From Cyanobium sp. Morenito 9A2 (lineage in GTDB: Bacteria; Cyanobacteriota; Cyanobacteriia; PCC-6307; Cyanobiaceae): a stretch of DNA of 64,000 nucleotides. Of this stretch, positions 29,457-39,558 are shown piece by piece. The DNA is taken from contig NZ_JAGQBJ010000003.1 of NCBI RefSeq assembly GCF_024345575.1, positions 124,001 through 188,000 of the forward strand, written 5' to 3'. Position 1 is the stretch's first letter. Each line of letters begins with the position of its first letter. The notes beneath the pieces were generated by a model. It was given only the letters and a program-made list of their open reading frames with translations, was not told the DNA's origin and ran no database searches. The position numbers and the translations under genes were made by a program.

Positions 29457-29775
29457 GGTCACAGCTCTCGGCCACCCAGGATCCGTAGGCGCCCCCGCTG
29501 CGGGCGCTCCAATGGATCCATTCGGGGGTCTCGTAGCTGTGCCGTTGGTGCAGGTGCGCTTTGAGCTCATCCAGCCGGGTGGGGTGGGTCTTGATCAGAA
29601 GCTGCACCTCCTCGCTGCATTCGAGCTGACCCTGCCAGCGGTAAAGGGAGGTGAGGGGCTGGAGGCTCACGCAGGCCACCAGACGCCGCTCCAACAAGTC
29701 TCGTGCCAGCGCTTCAGCCAGGGACTGGTTGGCTTCGCTGGTCAGAACCAGCTCCAGCGGCGGTTCATCGCTCAT
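29425..29775 (-). CDS. cutA: CutA-family protein
   Basis: 116 residues from ATG 29775. Small trimeric protein of the PII-like ferredoxin fold; the name comes from divalent-cation tolerance in E. coli, and the true role in cyanobacteria is unsettled. Typical signatures are LARDLLERRLVACVSLQPL, SLYRWQGQLECSEEVQLLIK and ETPEWIHW. ATGA overlap with the cobK stop makes the two a translational pair. A longer reading frame runs upstream into cobK and is not used. Confidence 0.92.
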   Translation of the reverse strand: MSDEPPLELVLTSEANQSLAEALARDLLERRLVACVSLQPLTSLYRWQGQLECSEEVQLLIKTHPTRLDELKAHLHQRHSYETPEWIHWSARSGGAYGSWVAESCDLSPGVAPPAP

Positions 29776-30629
29776 GGCGGCGTGGTGGGGAACCCCAGCT
29801 TCTCCAGCAGCGCCTCGAGGGGCAACCCAAGCACCGCGGCTGGCTCGGGGGGGCGCCGGATCAAGAGCAGCTTGAGGCCCTCTTCCCCGGCCAGCTGCCG
29901 CCAGGTTGCTTCGGTGGTCCCCCCTGACTGACGGGCGAGGACGGCGGTGATCCCCCACTGGCGGCACAGGGCGCGCTCCAAGGCCAGCGGCGGGAGCCCA
30001 CCCCCGGGGGTGGGCCGGTGGCAGGCGATCTGAGCGTCGCTCAGCCCCACGGCCCGGGCTAGCCGGAGGGCGGCGGGGCTGGGTAACAGGCGGGCGCCGT
30101 GGCCGGCGGCATTGGAGGCCGCCAAGGCCTGCGCCAACCGGCGGGCGCCGATCGCCAGCAGCAGCCGATCGGCGCGCAGATCCACGGACCCGAGATCCGC
30201 CAGATCCGCCAGCAGCCTCAGGCCCGGTCCAGGCGGTCCAAGGGCCTCACCGCTGGTGTCATCGCCCTCGAGTGTTTCCCGGCGCAAGCGCAGCAGCGGC
30301 TGACCCAGCCGCTGGCAAACCCGGGCCAGCTCGGCGCTGATCACCTGGGCAAAGGGGTGGCTGGCATCCACCACCCAGTCGAAGGGGGCGTTTCGGCCGA
30401 CCGCCGCCGCCAGCCGCGCTTCAATCGCCGCCTCACCGCCCAGGGCGCCGCTCTCCAGCTCCAGGCGTGGGTGAGGGGCATAGGCGCGGAGGGCGCTGGA
30501 GCTCACAAGGTTCACCCGCACCTGCCAGCCCCGATCCAGCAGCGTCGCCGCCAGCGGCGGGCCTTCGCCCGTGCCTGCCACCAGCCAGAGATGTTGCTGG
30601 GGCATCTGCTTGAGAGCGGGCGCGTGCAT
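29772..30629 (-). CDS. cobK: Precorrin-6A reductase
   Basis: 285 residues from ATG 30629. NADPH-dependent reductase of corrin-ring synthesis (CobK/CbiJ family). The family shows LWLVAGTGEGPPLAATLLDRG, then DWVVDASHPFAQVISAELAR, RLLLAIGARRLAQALAA and ITAVLARQSGGTTE; all are visible. Ends in ATGA overlap with cutA. Divergent from ssb with a 32-nt gap. Together with cobO at 7504 it shows that this organism makes a corrinoid, in cyanobacteria usually pseudocobalamin. Confidence 0.92.
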   Translation of the reverse strand: MHAPALKQMPQQHLWLVAGTGEGPPLAATLLDRGWQVRVNLVSSSALRAYAPHPRLELESGALGGEAAIEARLAAAVGRNAPFDWVVDASHPFAQVISAELARVCQRLGQPLLRLRRETLEGDDTSGEALGPPGPGLRLLADLADLGSVDLRADRLLLAIGARRLAQALAASNAAGHGARLLPSPAALRLARAVGLSDAQIACHRPTPGGGLPPLALERALCRQWGITAVLARQSGGTTEATWRQLAGEEGLKLLLIRRPPEPAAVLGLPLEALLEKLGFPTTPP

Positions 30630-30661
30630 CAAGATGGGCCACCGCCGCCACGCCCAGGACC

Positions 30662-31249
30662 TTGAATCACGCCGTGCTGGAGGTGGAGGTGCTGGAGGCG
30701 CCCCAGCTCCGTTACACCCAGGACAATCAGACGCCGATCGCGGAGGTGGCGGTGCAGATCGATGGGCTCCGGCCCGAAGATCCCCCCGGCCAGCTGAAGC
30801 TGGTGGGCTGGGGAAACCTCGCCCAGGACCTGCAGAACCGCGTGCAGCCCGGCCAGCGGCTCGTGGTGGAGGGGCGCCTGCGCATGAATTCCTTCACCCG
30901 CCAGGATGGGATCAAAGAAAAGCGCGCTGAGTTCACCCTCTCGCGTCTGCATCCCATCGCCGCAGCGGCCTCCGGGGCGGCCAACCCGGGGTGGGCTCCA
31001 TCGGGTTCCCAGCCAGCCGAAAGCGGGTACCCCCCGGCGGGAGGTGCGCCGTCGCGCCAGAGGCAGGGCGCCGCTCCCGCCCCGGTCCGACTGGGTGGTG
31101 TCAGCCCTGATGGGCCCACCGGCACCCCCAACCCCGCTCAACAACCTGCGCTGGTCCCACCGGTGCCCATGCCGGCCGCCGCCCCGGTTTGGAACACATC
31201 GCCCCTGGTGCCCGACTTTCCCGAGGACGAAGACGACATTCCCTTCTGA
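30662..31249 (+). CDS. ssb: Single-stranded DNA-binding protein
   Basis: 195 residues from a TTG at 30662. The N-terminal OB-fold (residues 1-100) carries QLKLVGWGNLAQDLQNRVQP and GQRLVVEGRLRMNSFTRQDG. It is followed by a long Pro/Gly/Ala linker and an acidic tip EDEDDIPF, the site where helicases, polymerases and repair proteins dock. The tip and linker mean it is a full-function Ssb rather than a PriB-like short form. Convergent with the small coiled-coil gene at 31278. Confidence 0.92.
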   Translation: MNHAVLEVEVLEAPQLRYTQDNQTPIAEVAVQIDGLRPEDPPGQLKLVGWGNLAQDLQNRVQPGQRLVVEGRLRMNSFTRQDGIKEKRAEFTLSRLHPIAAAASGAANPGWAPSGSQPAESGYPPAGGAPSRQRQGAAPAPVRLGGVSPDGPTGTPNPAQQPALVPPVPMPAAAPVWNTSPLVPDFPEDEDDIPF

Positions 31250-31277
31250 TCGCGGGGTCACCGGGCCACTCCGCCCA

Positions 31278-31496
31278 TCAGGCCTTCAGCCGCTGGGCGG
31301 CCTGATCCAGCAACTGACCAAGCTCCCGCTCCAGGGCCGCCAGGTCCAGCCGCAGGTCCGGCCAGGCGCCGGCATCGATCTGCTGCAGCAACCAGAGGCG
31401 GTCGGCGGAGAGTTGTTTGATCAGCTCTGAGCTGGAGGATTCGGCCGCCGCTCCGCTGGACTCTCCAGGTGGGGGGCTGGGTGGATCAGGGGCCAT
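31278..31496 (-). CDS. Small helical protein, unknown function
   Basis: 72 residues from ATG 31496. A Pro/Ser-rich start (MAPDPPSPPPGESSGAAA) is followed by an amphipathic helical region, SELIKQLSADRLWLLQQI and DLAALERELGQLLDQAAQRL, that could dimerise. Longer reading frames upstream run into the divergent DUF2854 gene. No function known to me; support is composition and codon bias. Confidence 0.6.
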   Translation of the reverse strand: MAPDPPSPPPGESSGAAAESSSSELIKQLSADRLWLLQQIDAGAWPDLRLDLAALERELGQLLDQAAQRLKA

Positions 31497-31551
31497 GGCC
31501 AGGACAGGGGCAACGTCGCCATCCTGCCCGGCCTTACCCGAAGATGGCGGC

Positions 31552-32112
31552 ATGAACGACTTCACCTCCCCTGGAAGCCTGGTGACCATCGCCGGAGCCG
31601 CCCTTACCGTGATCGGTTCGATCGCCTACGTGACCGACAGTCCGAACCTCAGCCTGGCGGGGGTGTTTTACGGCGTGCCGGTGCTGCTGGGCGGCCTGGC
31701 GCTCAAGTCTTCCGAACTTCCCCCGGCGGAGAAGCTCGAGGCCGAACCGGGTGCCCGGGAGCTGGGTTCCCTTCCCGCCGCGGAGAGCTTGCGCAGGCTC
31801 TTCAAGGATGTGACCCGCTGGCGCTACGGGCAGAAGGCGCACCTGGAAACCTCCCTGGAGGCCCTGCGCCTCTGGGATGACGAGGCACCCCCCGAACTCG
31901 TCGCCGTGCGTGAGCTCGCCCGGGGTGGTCGCTACGGCCTCAGCCTGCGGTTTCGCATGGGGGGTGTGCCCCTTGGGCGCTGGCAGGATCGCAGCGATCG
32001 ACTCGGACGTTTCTTTGCCCCTGGTCTGATGGCCGAGATCCACCCCAAGGGGGCCGATGGGCTCGACCTTGATTTGCTGCCCCTTCCCGATTCCCCACCT
32101 TCTGAGCCTTGA
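31552..32112 (+). CDS. DUF2854 family membrane protein
   Basis: 186 residues from ATG 31552. Two TM segments ([18 protein letters not shown] and [18 protein letters not shown]) precede a soluble domain with [20 protein letters not shown] and [20 protein letters not shown], as in DUF2854 proteins of cyanobacteria and plastids. Function unknown. TTGA overlap with argB, so the two are co-translated. The frame stays open upstream, but the added residues are Gly/Ser-rich and overlap the 31278 gene. Confidence 0.85.
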   Translation: MNDFTSPGSLVTIAGAALTVIGSIAYVTDSPNLSLAGVFYGVPVLLGGLALKSSELPPAEKLEAEPGARELGSLPAAESLRRLFKDVTRWRYGQKAHLETSLEALRLWDDEAPPELVAVRELARGGRYGLSLRFRMGGVPLGRWQDRSDRLGRFFAPGLMAEIHPKGADGLDLDLLPLPDSPPSEP

Positions 32113-33002
32113 GCCACGATCCCATCATCAGCGCCGAGGACACCCTGCGGGTGTCCGTTCTCAGCGAGGCGCTCCCCTACATCCAGCGCTTTGCGGGCCG
32201 CCGGGTGGTGGTCAAGTACGGCGGCGCGGCCATGGTGCGCGAGGAGTTGCGCGAGGCGGTGTTTCGCGATCTGGCGCTCTTGGCCTGCGTGGGGGTCCAG
32301 CCCGTGGTCGTCCATGGAGGTGGACCTGAGATCAACCAGTGGCTGGGCCGCCTGGCGATCGAGCCCCGTTTCGAGGGGGGCCTGCGCGTCACCGACGCCG
32401 AGACCATGGATGTGGTGGAGATGGTGCTGGTGGGCCGGGTCAACAAACAGATCGTCAACGGCCTCAACCAGGTGGGAGGCAAGGCAGTGGGCCTCTCTGG
32501 CAGCGATGGAGGCCTGGTGGAGGCGCGGACCTGGGGGGATGGTTCCCACGGCCTGGTGGGGGACGTGGCGGCCGTCAACCCGGCGGTCCTCAAACCGCTT
32601 TTGGAGAGTGGCTACATCCCCGTGATCTCCAGCGTGGCGGCCGATCTAGAGGGCAGGGCCCACAACATCAATGCCGACACCGTGGCCGGTGAGGTGGCCG
32701 CAGCCCTGCAGGCCGAGAAGCTGATCCTGCTCACCGACACACCCGGGATCCTGACGGATCGCCACGATCCCGGTTCACTGGTGCGGGAGCTCTCGCTGGC
32801 GCAGGCCCGGGACCTGATCGCCACCGGCGTGGTGGAGGGGGGCATGACCCCAAAGACCGACTGCTGCATTCGCGCCCTGGCCCAGGGGGTGGCGGCGGCG
32901 CACATCATCGACGGTCGCATTCCCCATGCCCTGCTGCTGGAGGTGTTCAGCGATGCGGGCATCGGCACGATGGTGACGGGCCGCCATCGCCCCCATGGCT
33001 GA
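32109..33002 (+). CDS. argB: Acetylglutamate kinase
   Basis: 297 residues from the TTG at 32109 (overlapping the DUF2854 stop). Phosphorylates N-acetylglutamate, the controlled step of arginine synthesis; in cyanobacteria it is activated by the PII protein and inhibited by arginine. The KYGGAAMV loop, [22 protein letters not shown] and the C-terminal [15 protein letters not shown] are present. An N-terminal helix ([17 protein letters not shown]) marks the hexameric arginine-sensitive class. The DUF3153 fusion starts 8 nt before its stop. Confidence 0.97.
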   Translation: MSHDPIISAEDTLRVSVLSEALPYIQRFAGRRVVVKYGGAAMVREELREAVFRDLALLACVGVQPVVVHGGGPEINQWLGRLAIEPRFEGGLRVTDAETMDVVEMVLVGRVNKQIVNGLNQVGGKAVGLSGSDGGLVEARTWGDGSHGLVGDVAAVNPAVLKPLLESGYIPVISSVAADLEGRAHNINADTVAGEVAAALQAEKLILLTDTPGILTDRHDPGSLVRELSLAQARDLIATGVVEGGMTPKTDCCIRALAQGVAAAHIIDGRIPHALLLEVFSDAGIGTMVTGRHRPHG

Positions 33003-34107
33003 GGAACCGCTCGATCGGGCCCAAGGGGCCCTCGATCGGGGTGATTACGGCACTGCTTTGCGGTTGCTGGAACCCCTCGCCGGCCTCCACGGCCCGCGGA
33101 CGGCGATCGGCGGTCGCCTGCGGCTGTTGATGGCCACGGCTTTGATGGGCCATGGGGATGGGGACCAGGCCCTGAAGTTGTGCCGCTCCCTGCGCCTCTG
33201 CGCGGATCCCGACCTTCGCCTGGAGGGCAAAGCCCTGGAGATGGTGCTGGAAGCTCCCGTGCTGGAGCGTCCCCGGAACTGGTCGTTGACCTTGCCGTCC
33301 ATCGGGGAGGTGGAGGCACTCCAGGGACGTGTGAAGGGGCGCTCCTCTGGGCGCCAACGCGCCCGCGCAGAGCTTCCACCATCACCACCGGTGGGTCCCA
33401 CCAAGGCGCCCTGGGGTTTTGCCGTCGTCTTGGGCGTGCTGCTCCTGCTGGCGGCGTTGCTGGGGGGGTGTATGCAGGTGAGCACCACCGTGCGCTTCCC
33501 CGCACCTGGCCGGCTTCAGTTGGAGCAAACCTTCTCCAGCACCACCGGCCAGAGGCTGCCTTGGCAGGACCAGTTCGCGCAGGCGATCCGTGGCCTGGCC
33601 CAGCGGCAGGTTCGCCGCGGCGGTGATCTGGCGGTGCTCAGCCCCGTGCTCTGTGCTGAGGAAGCCGCCGCTTGGCTTCAGGAGAGCGTGATGGTGGCGG
33701 CCCGGTTGGGGGGGGTGGCGCTGCCGCCGCCGGTGCTTTCCCTCCAGGAGCGCAATTGGTTGATTGGCGTCCGCCAGCAGTTGCTGCTCGAGCTCGATCT
33801 CAGCACGCTGCGCGTCTGGCCGGGGGTGGAGCTGCAGGTGCGCTTCGAGCCCTTGGCCCTCGCCTCGGTGCGGCGAGCCCAGCCCTTGCGGCCTCTGGCC
33901 GAAAGGGATTCCGGCCCGGGCACCAAGCGGGGGGCGGTGATCTGGTCCCTGAGCAGCGGCTCGCTCAATCGCCTGGAGCTGAGCGCCTGGCGCTGGAGCC
34001 GCCTGGGCCTGGGCTTCGTGGGGATTGTGCTTCTGCTGGTGCTTGCCTTGGTCCTCCAGCGGCTGCGCTGGCAGGCGGGCTTTCGCTTGCCAGAGCTGCC
34101 GGCCTAG
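32995..34107 (+). CDS. DUF3153 protein fused to an N-terminal TPR-like domain
   Basis: 370 residues. Residues 1-90 form a helical repeat ([20 protein letters not shown]). A Pro/Arg linker leads to one TM helix ([19 protein letters not shown]), then a DUF3153-like beta-rich domain ([20 protein letters not shown]) and a second TM near the C-terminus ([20 protein letters not shown]). The residues LLGGC look like a lipobox but are internal, about residue 160, so lipidation would need a second start or is vestigial. Begins 8 nt before the argB stop. Its stop shares the bases CTAG (34104-34107) with the priA stop. Confidence 0.82.
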   Translation: MAEEPLDRAQGALDRGDYGTALRLLEPLAGLHGPRTAIGGRLRLLMATALMGHGDGDQALKLCRSLRLCADPDLRLEGKALEMVLEAPVLERPRNWSLTLPSIGEVEALQGRVKGRSSGRQRARAELPPSPPVGPTKAPWGFAVVLGVLLLLAALLGGCMQVSTTVRFPAPGRLQLEQTFSSTTGQRLPWQDQFAQAIRGLAQRQVRRGGDLAVLSPVLCAEEAAAWLQESVMVAARLGGVALPPPVLSLQERNWLIGVRQQLLLELDLSTLRVWPGVELQVRFEPLALASVRRAQPLRPLAERDSGPGTKRGAVIWSLSSGSLNRLELSAWRWSRLGLGFVGIVLLLVLALVLQRLRWQAGFRLPELPA

Positions 34108-36470
34108 AGCTCCAGGGGATCGGGATCGATCGCCAGGCCCACTCCCTGGGGCAGGCCCTGACGTAGCACCGTCTCAGGAGGTAGCGGCAGGGGGCTGCCG
34201 GCGGGGCCGTGGAGCAGCAGTTGCCAGCGGCTGCGGCCCGCCACCCGGGTGACGGGTGCCGGTGCCGGACCGATCAGCTGCCAGCCGGCGGCGGTGACCT
34301 GGGGGGCGATGCGCTCGGCCAGGGTGGTGGCCGCCGTTGCCGTGGCCGTGGCGGAGACCCCCACCAGCCGCAGCAGGGCAGCACGGCTGAAGGGCACCAG
34401 GGCCGCCTGGCGACGCAGCGCCAATTCCTCCTCCAGGAAGCGCTCGTAGCGTCCATCGACCAGATGGCGGATCACGGGATGGTCGGGGCAATAGGTCTGA
34501 ACGATGACCTCCCCCGGCCGTTCGCCTCGGCCGGCCCGGCCCGCCAACTGCAACAGCAGCTGCAGGCTCTGTTCGCTGGAGCGCAGATCAGGCCGATGCA
34601 GCAGACCATCGGCCGCCAGCACTGCCGCCAGGGTGACCCCGGGCAGGTCCATGCCCTTGGCCAGCATCTGGGTCCCCACCAGCACGTCGGCTTCACCGGC
34701 GGCGAACTGCTCCAGCAGGCGCCGATGTCCCCCTTGGCTTCGGGTGGTGTCGCGGTCAAAACGCAGCACCCGCAAGCCTTCGAGCTCGATCCCCAGTTGC
34801 TCCATCACCCTTTGGGTACCAGCGCCGAAGGGCTTGAAGGCGCTGGAGCCACAGGCGCCACAGCGCTCCTCAATGGCCTGGCGGTGATCACACCAGTGGC
34901 AGCGCAGCCAGTCGCCGGAGCGGGCTGAGCGGTGCACCGTCAGGGCGACATCGCAGTGGGGGCATTGCACCACTTCACCGCAACTGCGGCAGCTCAAGAA
35001 GCTGCTGTACCCGCGTCGAGGCACCAGCACAACGGCCTGTTCGCCCAGGTCGCGCACGCGCTCCAGGCGCTCCATCAGCGGCCGGCTCAGGAGGCGTCGG
35101 TGCCCTTCCACCAGTTCCGCTCGCATGTCCACCACCCGCACCGGCGGCAGGGGGCGCTGGCCGATGCGCTCGCTCAGGCGCACCAGGCTGGTGGCCCCAG
35201 CGCCCTTCTGCTGGCAGGACAGCCAGGTTTCCAGTGACGGCGTGGCGCTCCCCAGCAAGAGGCGGGCGCCGCTGCGGTGGGCGCGCCTGCGGGCCACATC
35301 GCGGGCGTGGTAGCAGGGCATCGGTGCGTCCTGCTTGTAGGAACTGTCATGCTCCTCATCGAGAGCGATCAACCCCAGGCCACTCAGGGGCAGGAACACC
35401 GCCGAACGCGTACCCACGACCACCACGGGCTGGAGGGGGTCCGCCCCCAGGCAGCGGCGCCAGCTGGCGATGCGCTGGGCTTCGCTCAGACCACTGTGGT
35501 ACTCGACGATCGCTCCAGCGAAGCGAGCCTTGAAGCGATCGAGCAGTTGCGGCACCAGCCCGATCTCTGGGGTGAGCACCAGCACGCTTTGACCTGCCGC
35601 CAGGATCCGGGCGCAGGCCTGCAGATACACCTCTGTTTTGCCGGAGCCAGTCACCCCCCAGAGCAGCAGGGCTCCCCCCGGCGGGGTGGCCGCCAGCCGG
35701 TCCAACGCCTGGCGCTGGGCTTCGTTGGGCGCCCGTGCGGGCTCGCTTGGCCTTGGGCTGCCTTGTGATCCTGCGGGCGCGGCGCCCCCCAATGCGAGCC
35801 ATTCAGCACTGCCCTCAGCCACGGCCCTGCGACGCAGACGCCCCTGACGCTCGAGCCCTTCCACCACCGAGCGGCTGAACCGCCCCGCGCCGGTCAGTGT
35901 GCTGAGCCAGGCCCGCCCGCCCCGTTGTTCCAGTAGCTCGAGCAACTCCCCCTGGCGGGGGGTGATGCCAGGGGGCCTTTCGCCGGCTGGCTCAGGGTCG
36001 TTCTCCGGCTGGGGAGCTGGCCCGGCGGCGACCTTGGGCGGAGGTGGCAGCAGCTCCACCAGCCAGCGGTTACGGGACGGTCCAGACCGGCGCTCGCTCC
36101 GCTGGCCCAACCAGCCAGGGGGCAGCGCTGTTTTGAGAGTCTTGAACAGGCTGGTGTGGCAGTCCTCCGCCACCTCCGCCAGCAAGGCGCGCCAATGGGG
36201 GTCCACCGCGGCGCTTTGGTGCAGCGCCTCGACCGGTTGGAGGCGATGGGGCTCCAGCTCCGGCGGCAGTTGCTCAAGCCCCTCCACCACAAGGCCTATG
36301 TGGGGTCGACCCCTCAGTCGCACGCGTACCAGATCGCCACAGGCCAGGGGCAGACCCTGGGGATTGGCGTAGGTGAAGAGACGGCCTTCACGCCCCGCCT
36401 CCAGCCAAACGTGTAGCCAGGCGGGGCCAGGGGTCACCACCTCGGATCGCTCCAACCTTGCAAAGCCCAC
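34104..36470 (-). CDS. priA: Primosomal protein N' (replication-restart helicase)
   Basis: 788 residues from GTG 36470. 3'-5' helicase that reloads the replisome at stalled forks. Helicase motifs are complete: GVTGSGKTEVYL (Walker A), DEEHDSSYKQDAPMPCYHAR (DEEH and following) and GSATPSLETW. Zinc-binding cysteines are in CRSCGEVVQCPHCDVAL and CHWCDHRQAIEERCGACG. LVGTQMLAKGMDLPG is motif V. The N-terminal DNA-binding domain starts LHVWLEAGREGRLFTY. A 100-residue Pro/Gly insertion around residues 140-180 and again near 240 makes it longer than E. coli PriA. Confidence 0.95.
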   Translation of the reverse strand: MGFARLERSEVVTPGPAWLHVWLEAGREGRLFTYANPQGLPLACGDLVRVRLRGRPHIGLVVEGLEQLPPELEPHRLQPVEALHQSAAVDPHWRALLAEVAEDCHTSLFKTLKTALPPGWLGQRSERRSGPSRNRWLVELLPPPPKVAAGPAPQPENDPEPAGERPPGITPRQGELLELLEQRGGRAWLSTLTGAGRFSRSVVEGLERQGRLRRRAVAEGSAEWLALGGAAPAGSQGSPRPSEPARAPNEAQRQALDRLAATPPGGALLLWGVTGSGKTEVYLQACARILAAGQSVLVLTPEIGLVPQLLDRFKARFAGAIVEYHSGLSEAQRIASWRRCLGADPLQPVVVVGTRSAVFLPLSGLGLIALDEEHDSSYKQDAPMPCYHARDVARRRAHRSGARLLLGSATPSLETWLSCQQKGAGATSLVRLSERIGQRPLPPVRVVDMRAELVEGHRRLLSRPLMERLERVRDLGEQAVVLVPRRGYSSFLSCRSCGEVVQCPHCDVALTVHRSARSGDWLRCHWCDHRQAIEERCGACGSSAFKPFGAGTQRVMEQLGIELEGLRVLRFDRDTTRSQGGHRRLLEQFAAGEADVLVGTQMLAKGMDLPGVTLAAVLAADGLLHRPDLRSSEQSLQLLLQLAGRAGRGERPGEVIVQTYCPDHPVIRHLVDGRYERFLEEELALRRQAALVPFSRAALLRLVGVSATATATAATTLAERIAPQVTAAGWQLIGPAPAPVTRVAGRSRWQLLLHGPAGSPLPLPPETVLRQGLPQGVGLAIDPDPLEL

Positions 36471-36563
36471 ACCAGTTTCTTAGGATGGCGCTGTTGGGCA
36501 GCTCTCAAGGCTGCCGTCGGAAACCCGCAGAGTTCCGTCCAGAGGGAAGACCTGAAGCGAGCG

Positions 36564-36728
36564 CCTGGCGGAGTTTCACTCCCCATCGGCCTCCCGGTCT
36601 GCGAACACCCTGACAACACTGCTGGGCTTTGGCCCCTGACCACTGTGTTCGTTTTTCTCAGGTTGGCTTCGCTTTTTTTGTACGTTTAACGCCGCCGAGA
36701 TCCTTTTGTTCCTGGTGGAGTTTCATTC
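36564..36728 (+). repeat. Direct repeat pair in the rpoD leader
   Basis: CCTGGCGGAGTTTCACTC at 36564-36581 and CCTGGTGGAGTTTCATTC at 36711-36728: 16 of 18 bases match, and both differences are C to T. The centres are 147 nt apart. They lie upstream of the rpoD start and could be operator sites or duplicated ribosome-binding-like sequence (GGAG in both). I see no third copy in the window. Confidence 0.55.
36615..36656 (+). terminator. Terminator-like hairpin in the rpoD leader
   Basis: AACAC (36615-36619) pairs with GTGTT (36645-36649) and GGGC pairs with GCCC inside it around a TTTG loop; CG then TTTTT follows at 36652-36656. The outer stem is interrupted by a bulge. If active it would end a short leader transcript or attenuate rpoD. 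A small RNA ending here is possible but unproven. Confidence 0.35.
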
Positions 36729-36788
36729 GCCAGGTTTGTTTCGTGAGTCCTGCGTCCAGTGGCGCTCCTGACTTGATTTGACGACTTC

Positions 36789-36812
36789 GCCCCGTTGGGG
36801 CTCCTTTGTTTG
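36789..36812 (+). promoter_or_regulatory. GC hairpin with T-rich tail, possible attenuator close to rpoD start
   Basis: Perfect 5-bp stem GCCCC/GGGGC with a GTT loop (36789-36801), followed by TCCTTTGTTTG. It ends about 40 bases before the rpoD ATG. The stem is short for a strong terminator, so a 5' UTR structure affecting translation or partial termination is more likely. Confidence 0.3.
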
Positions 36813-36852
36813 GCGTGTTCACGCGCTCTCACCCCCCCTGCCTTCGCTCACC

Positions 36853-38325
<1,473 letters not shown>

Positions 38326-38352
38326 CCTCACATCGCCCAAGGCACCTTCCCT

Positions 38353-39480
38353 TTGCTTGAATCGGTCGTCGCGTCTGCCGGGCCCTCTCAGGCAGCGAGG
38401 GTCACCATTGTTCTGCCCACATTCAACGAGCGGCTGAACGTTCAGCCGATTCTGCAGCAGTTGCTTGCTCTTCGTGATCGGTTCCAGTTGGAACTGATCG
38501 TCGTTGACGACGACTCGGCGGATGGAACAGCCGACCTCGTGAAGCAGTTGGCGAACCAGCAGCCCTGTCTACGCTTGATCCGGCGGGTGGGGCGCTCCGG
38601 TTTGTCCAGTGCGATTAAAGAGGGTCTTCTCGATGCCACCGGGGATCTTGCTGTCGTCATGGACTGTGACGGCCAGCATGAGCCTGCCGCCGTTGCTGAA
38701 GCTCTCGACAGCCTGATGGCCAGAAATGTTGACCTTGTGATCGGTAGTCGCTTCCACCCCGAGGCCTCCATCAAGGGGTTGAGTACCAAGCGTGAGGGGG
38801 GTTCCGTGTTGGCCAATCAGTTGGCCCGCTTCACCCTGCCTCGCTACAGGCATCTCACTGACTACATGAGTGGCTTCTTTGCCCTGCGGCTCGACCGCTG
38901 CATGCCGATGATTCGACAGGTTGATGCGCAGGGTTTCAAGTTTCTTTATGAACTTCTTTCAATCAGTCGTGGGCACCTTGTTGCCATTGAAACTCCTCTG
39001 AGCTTTCAGTCCCGTAGTTTTGGCAGCTCCAAGCTGGATGCTTCCATTCTTTGGGACTTTGGTGTGTCGATCATCCATACGCTGCTGCTGCGCATGGTTC
39101 CCCGGCGTGCGGTCAGTTTCGCCTTGGTAGGTGTTTCAGGAATCGGAGTGCAATTGTTGGTTTCCAAGCTTTTGATGTTGCTTGGGTTGTCCTTCGTGGC
39201 CTCCCTTCCTCCTGCGGTGATTGCTTCTGCATGTAGCAATTATCTAGTGAACAACACTTTGACTTTCCGCCATTTACGCCTTGTTGGCTTCCCACTGTTG
39301 GCGGGCTTGATCAAGTTCTTGATCGTTGCTTCGCTGCCTATGCTCGCGAACATCGGCTTGGCAAGTATTTTCTATTCCAGCGTGGCTAAAGACACTCTCT
39401 TTGCTCAGATTGCTGGAATTGCTGTCGTGTTTGTATGGAATTATGCCGCTTCCTCCCGTTTTGTCTGGAACACCCCCTGA
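38353..39480 (+). CDS. GT2 glycosyltransferase with C-terminal GtrA domain
   Basis: 375 residues from the TTG at 38353, 27 nt after rpoD. The N-terminal ~235 residues are a dolichol-phosphate-mannose-synthase-like GT2 domain: TIVLPTFNERLNV, IVVDDDSADGTADLVKQL, VVMDCDGQHEPAAVAEAL and ITDYM-like LTDYMSGFFALR. The C-terminal part is a four-TM GtrA-like domain (FALVGVSGIGVQLLVSKLLM to FVWNYAASSRFVW). Such fusions make polyprenyl-phosphate-linked sugars and help flip them across the membrane. The second half (39100-39480) is clearly AT-richer than surrounding genes. Confidence 0.9.
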   Translation: MLESVVASAGPSQAARVTIVLPTFNERLNVQPILQQLLALRDRFQLELIVVDDDSADGTADLVKQLANQQPCLRLIRRVGRSGLSSAIKEGLLDATGDLAVVMDCDGQHEPAAVAEALDSLMARNVDLVIGSRFHPEASIKGLSTKREGGSVLANQLARFTLPRYRHLTDYMSGFFALRLDRCMPMIRQVDAQGFKFLYELLSISRGHLVAIETPLSFQSRSFGSSKLDASILWDFGVSIIHTLLLRMVPRRAVSFALVGVSGIGVQLLVSKLLMLLGLSFVASLPPAVIASACSNYLVNNTLTFRHLRLVGFPLLAGLIKFLIVASLPMLANIGLASIFYSSVAKDTLFAQIAGIAVVFVWNYAASSRFVWNTP

Positions 39481-39500
39481 GCTGGATGATTCCTTCGACT

Positions 39501-39540
39501 GTTCATTGATGAACTTAAGTTTCTCTTTTTCAATTTCCTT
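39501..39540 (+). terminator. Possible terminator: inverted repeat plus T-rich tract between the two glycosyltransferase genes
   Basis: GTTCAT (39501-39506) and ATGAAC (39509-39514) can pair across a two-base loop, followed by a T-rich stretch TTAAGTTTCTCTTTTTC. The stem is AT-rich and the loop is tight, so it may be weak. The 78-nt gap is AT-rich like the end of the preceding gene. Confidence 0.3.
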
Positions 39541-39558
39541 CCCCGTGCATTGATTCGC

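Larger units (their letters stand above)
36471..36852 (+). promoter_or_regulatory. 382-nt leader and divergent promoter region upstream of the sigma-factor gene
   Basis: No gene lies here. It holds the shared upstream region of priA (leftward) and rpoD (rightward). Visible structure: an 18-nt motif repeated at 36564-36581 and 36711-36728 with 16 of 18 bases identical; an imperfect hairpin 36615-36649 (stem AACAC/GTGTT with inner GGGC/GCCC) followed by T-rich 36652-36656; a seven-T run at 36673-36679; and a compact GCCCC-GTT-GGGGC hairpin at 36789-36801 followed by TCCTTTGTTT. The region is AT-richer than its surroundings. No single promoter can be named with confidence. Confidence 0.6.
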
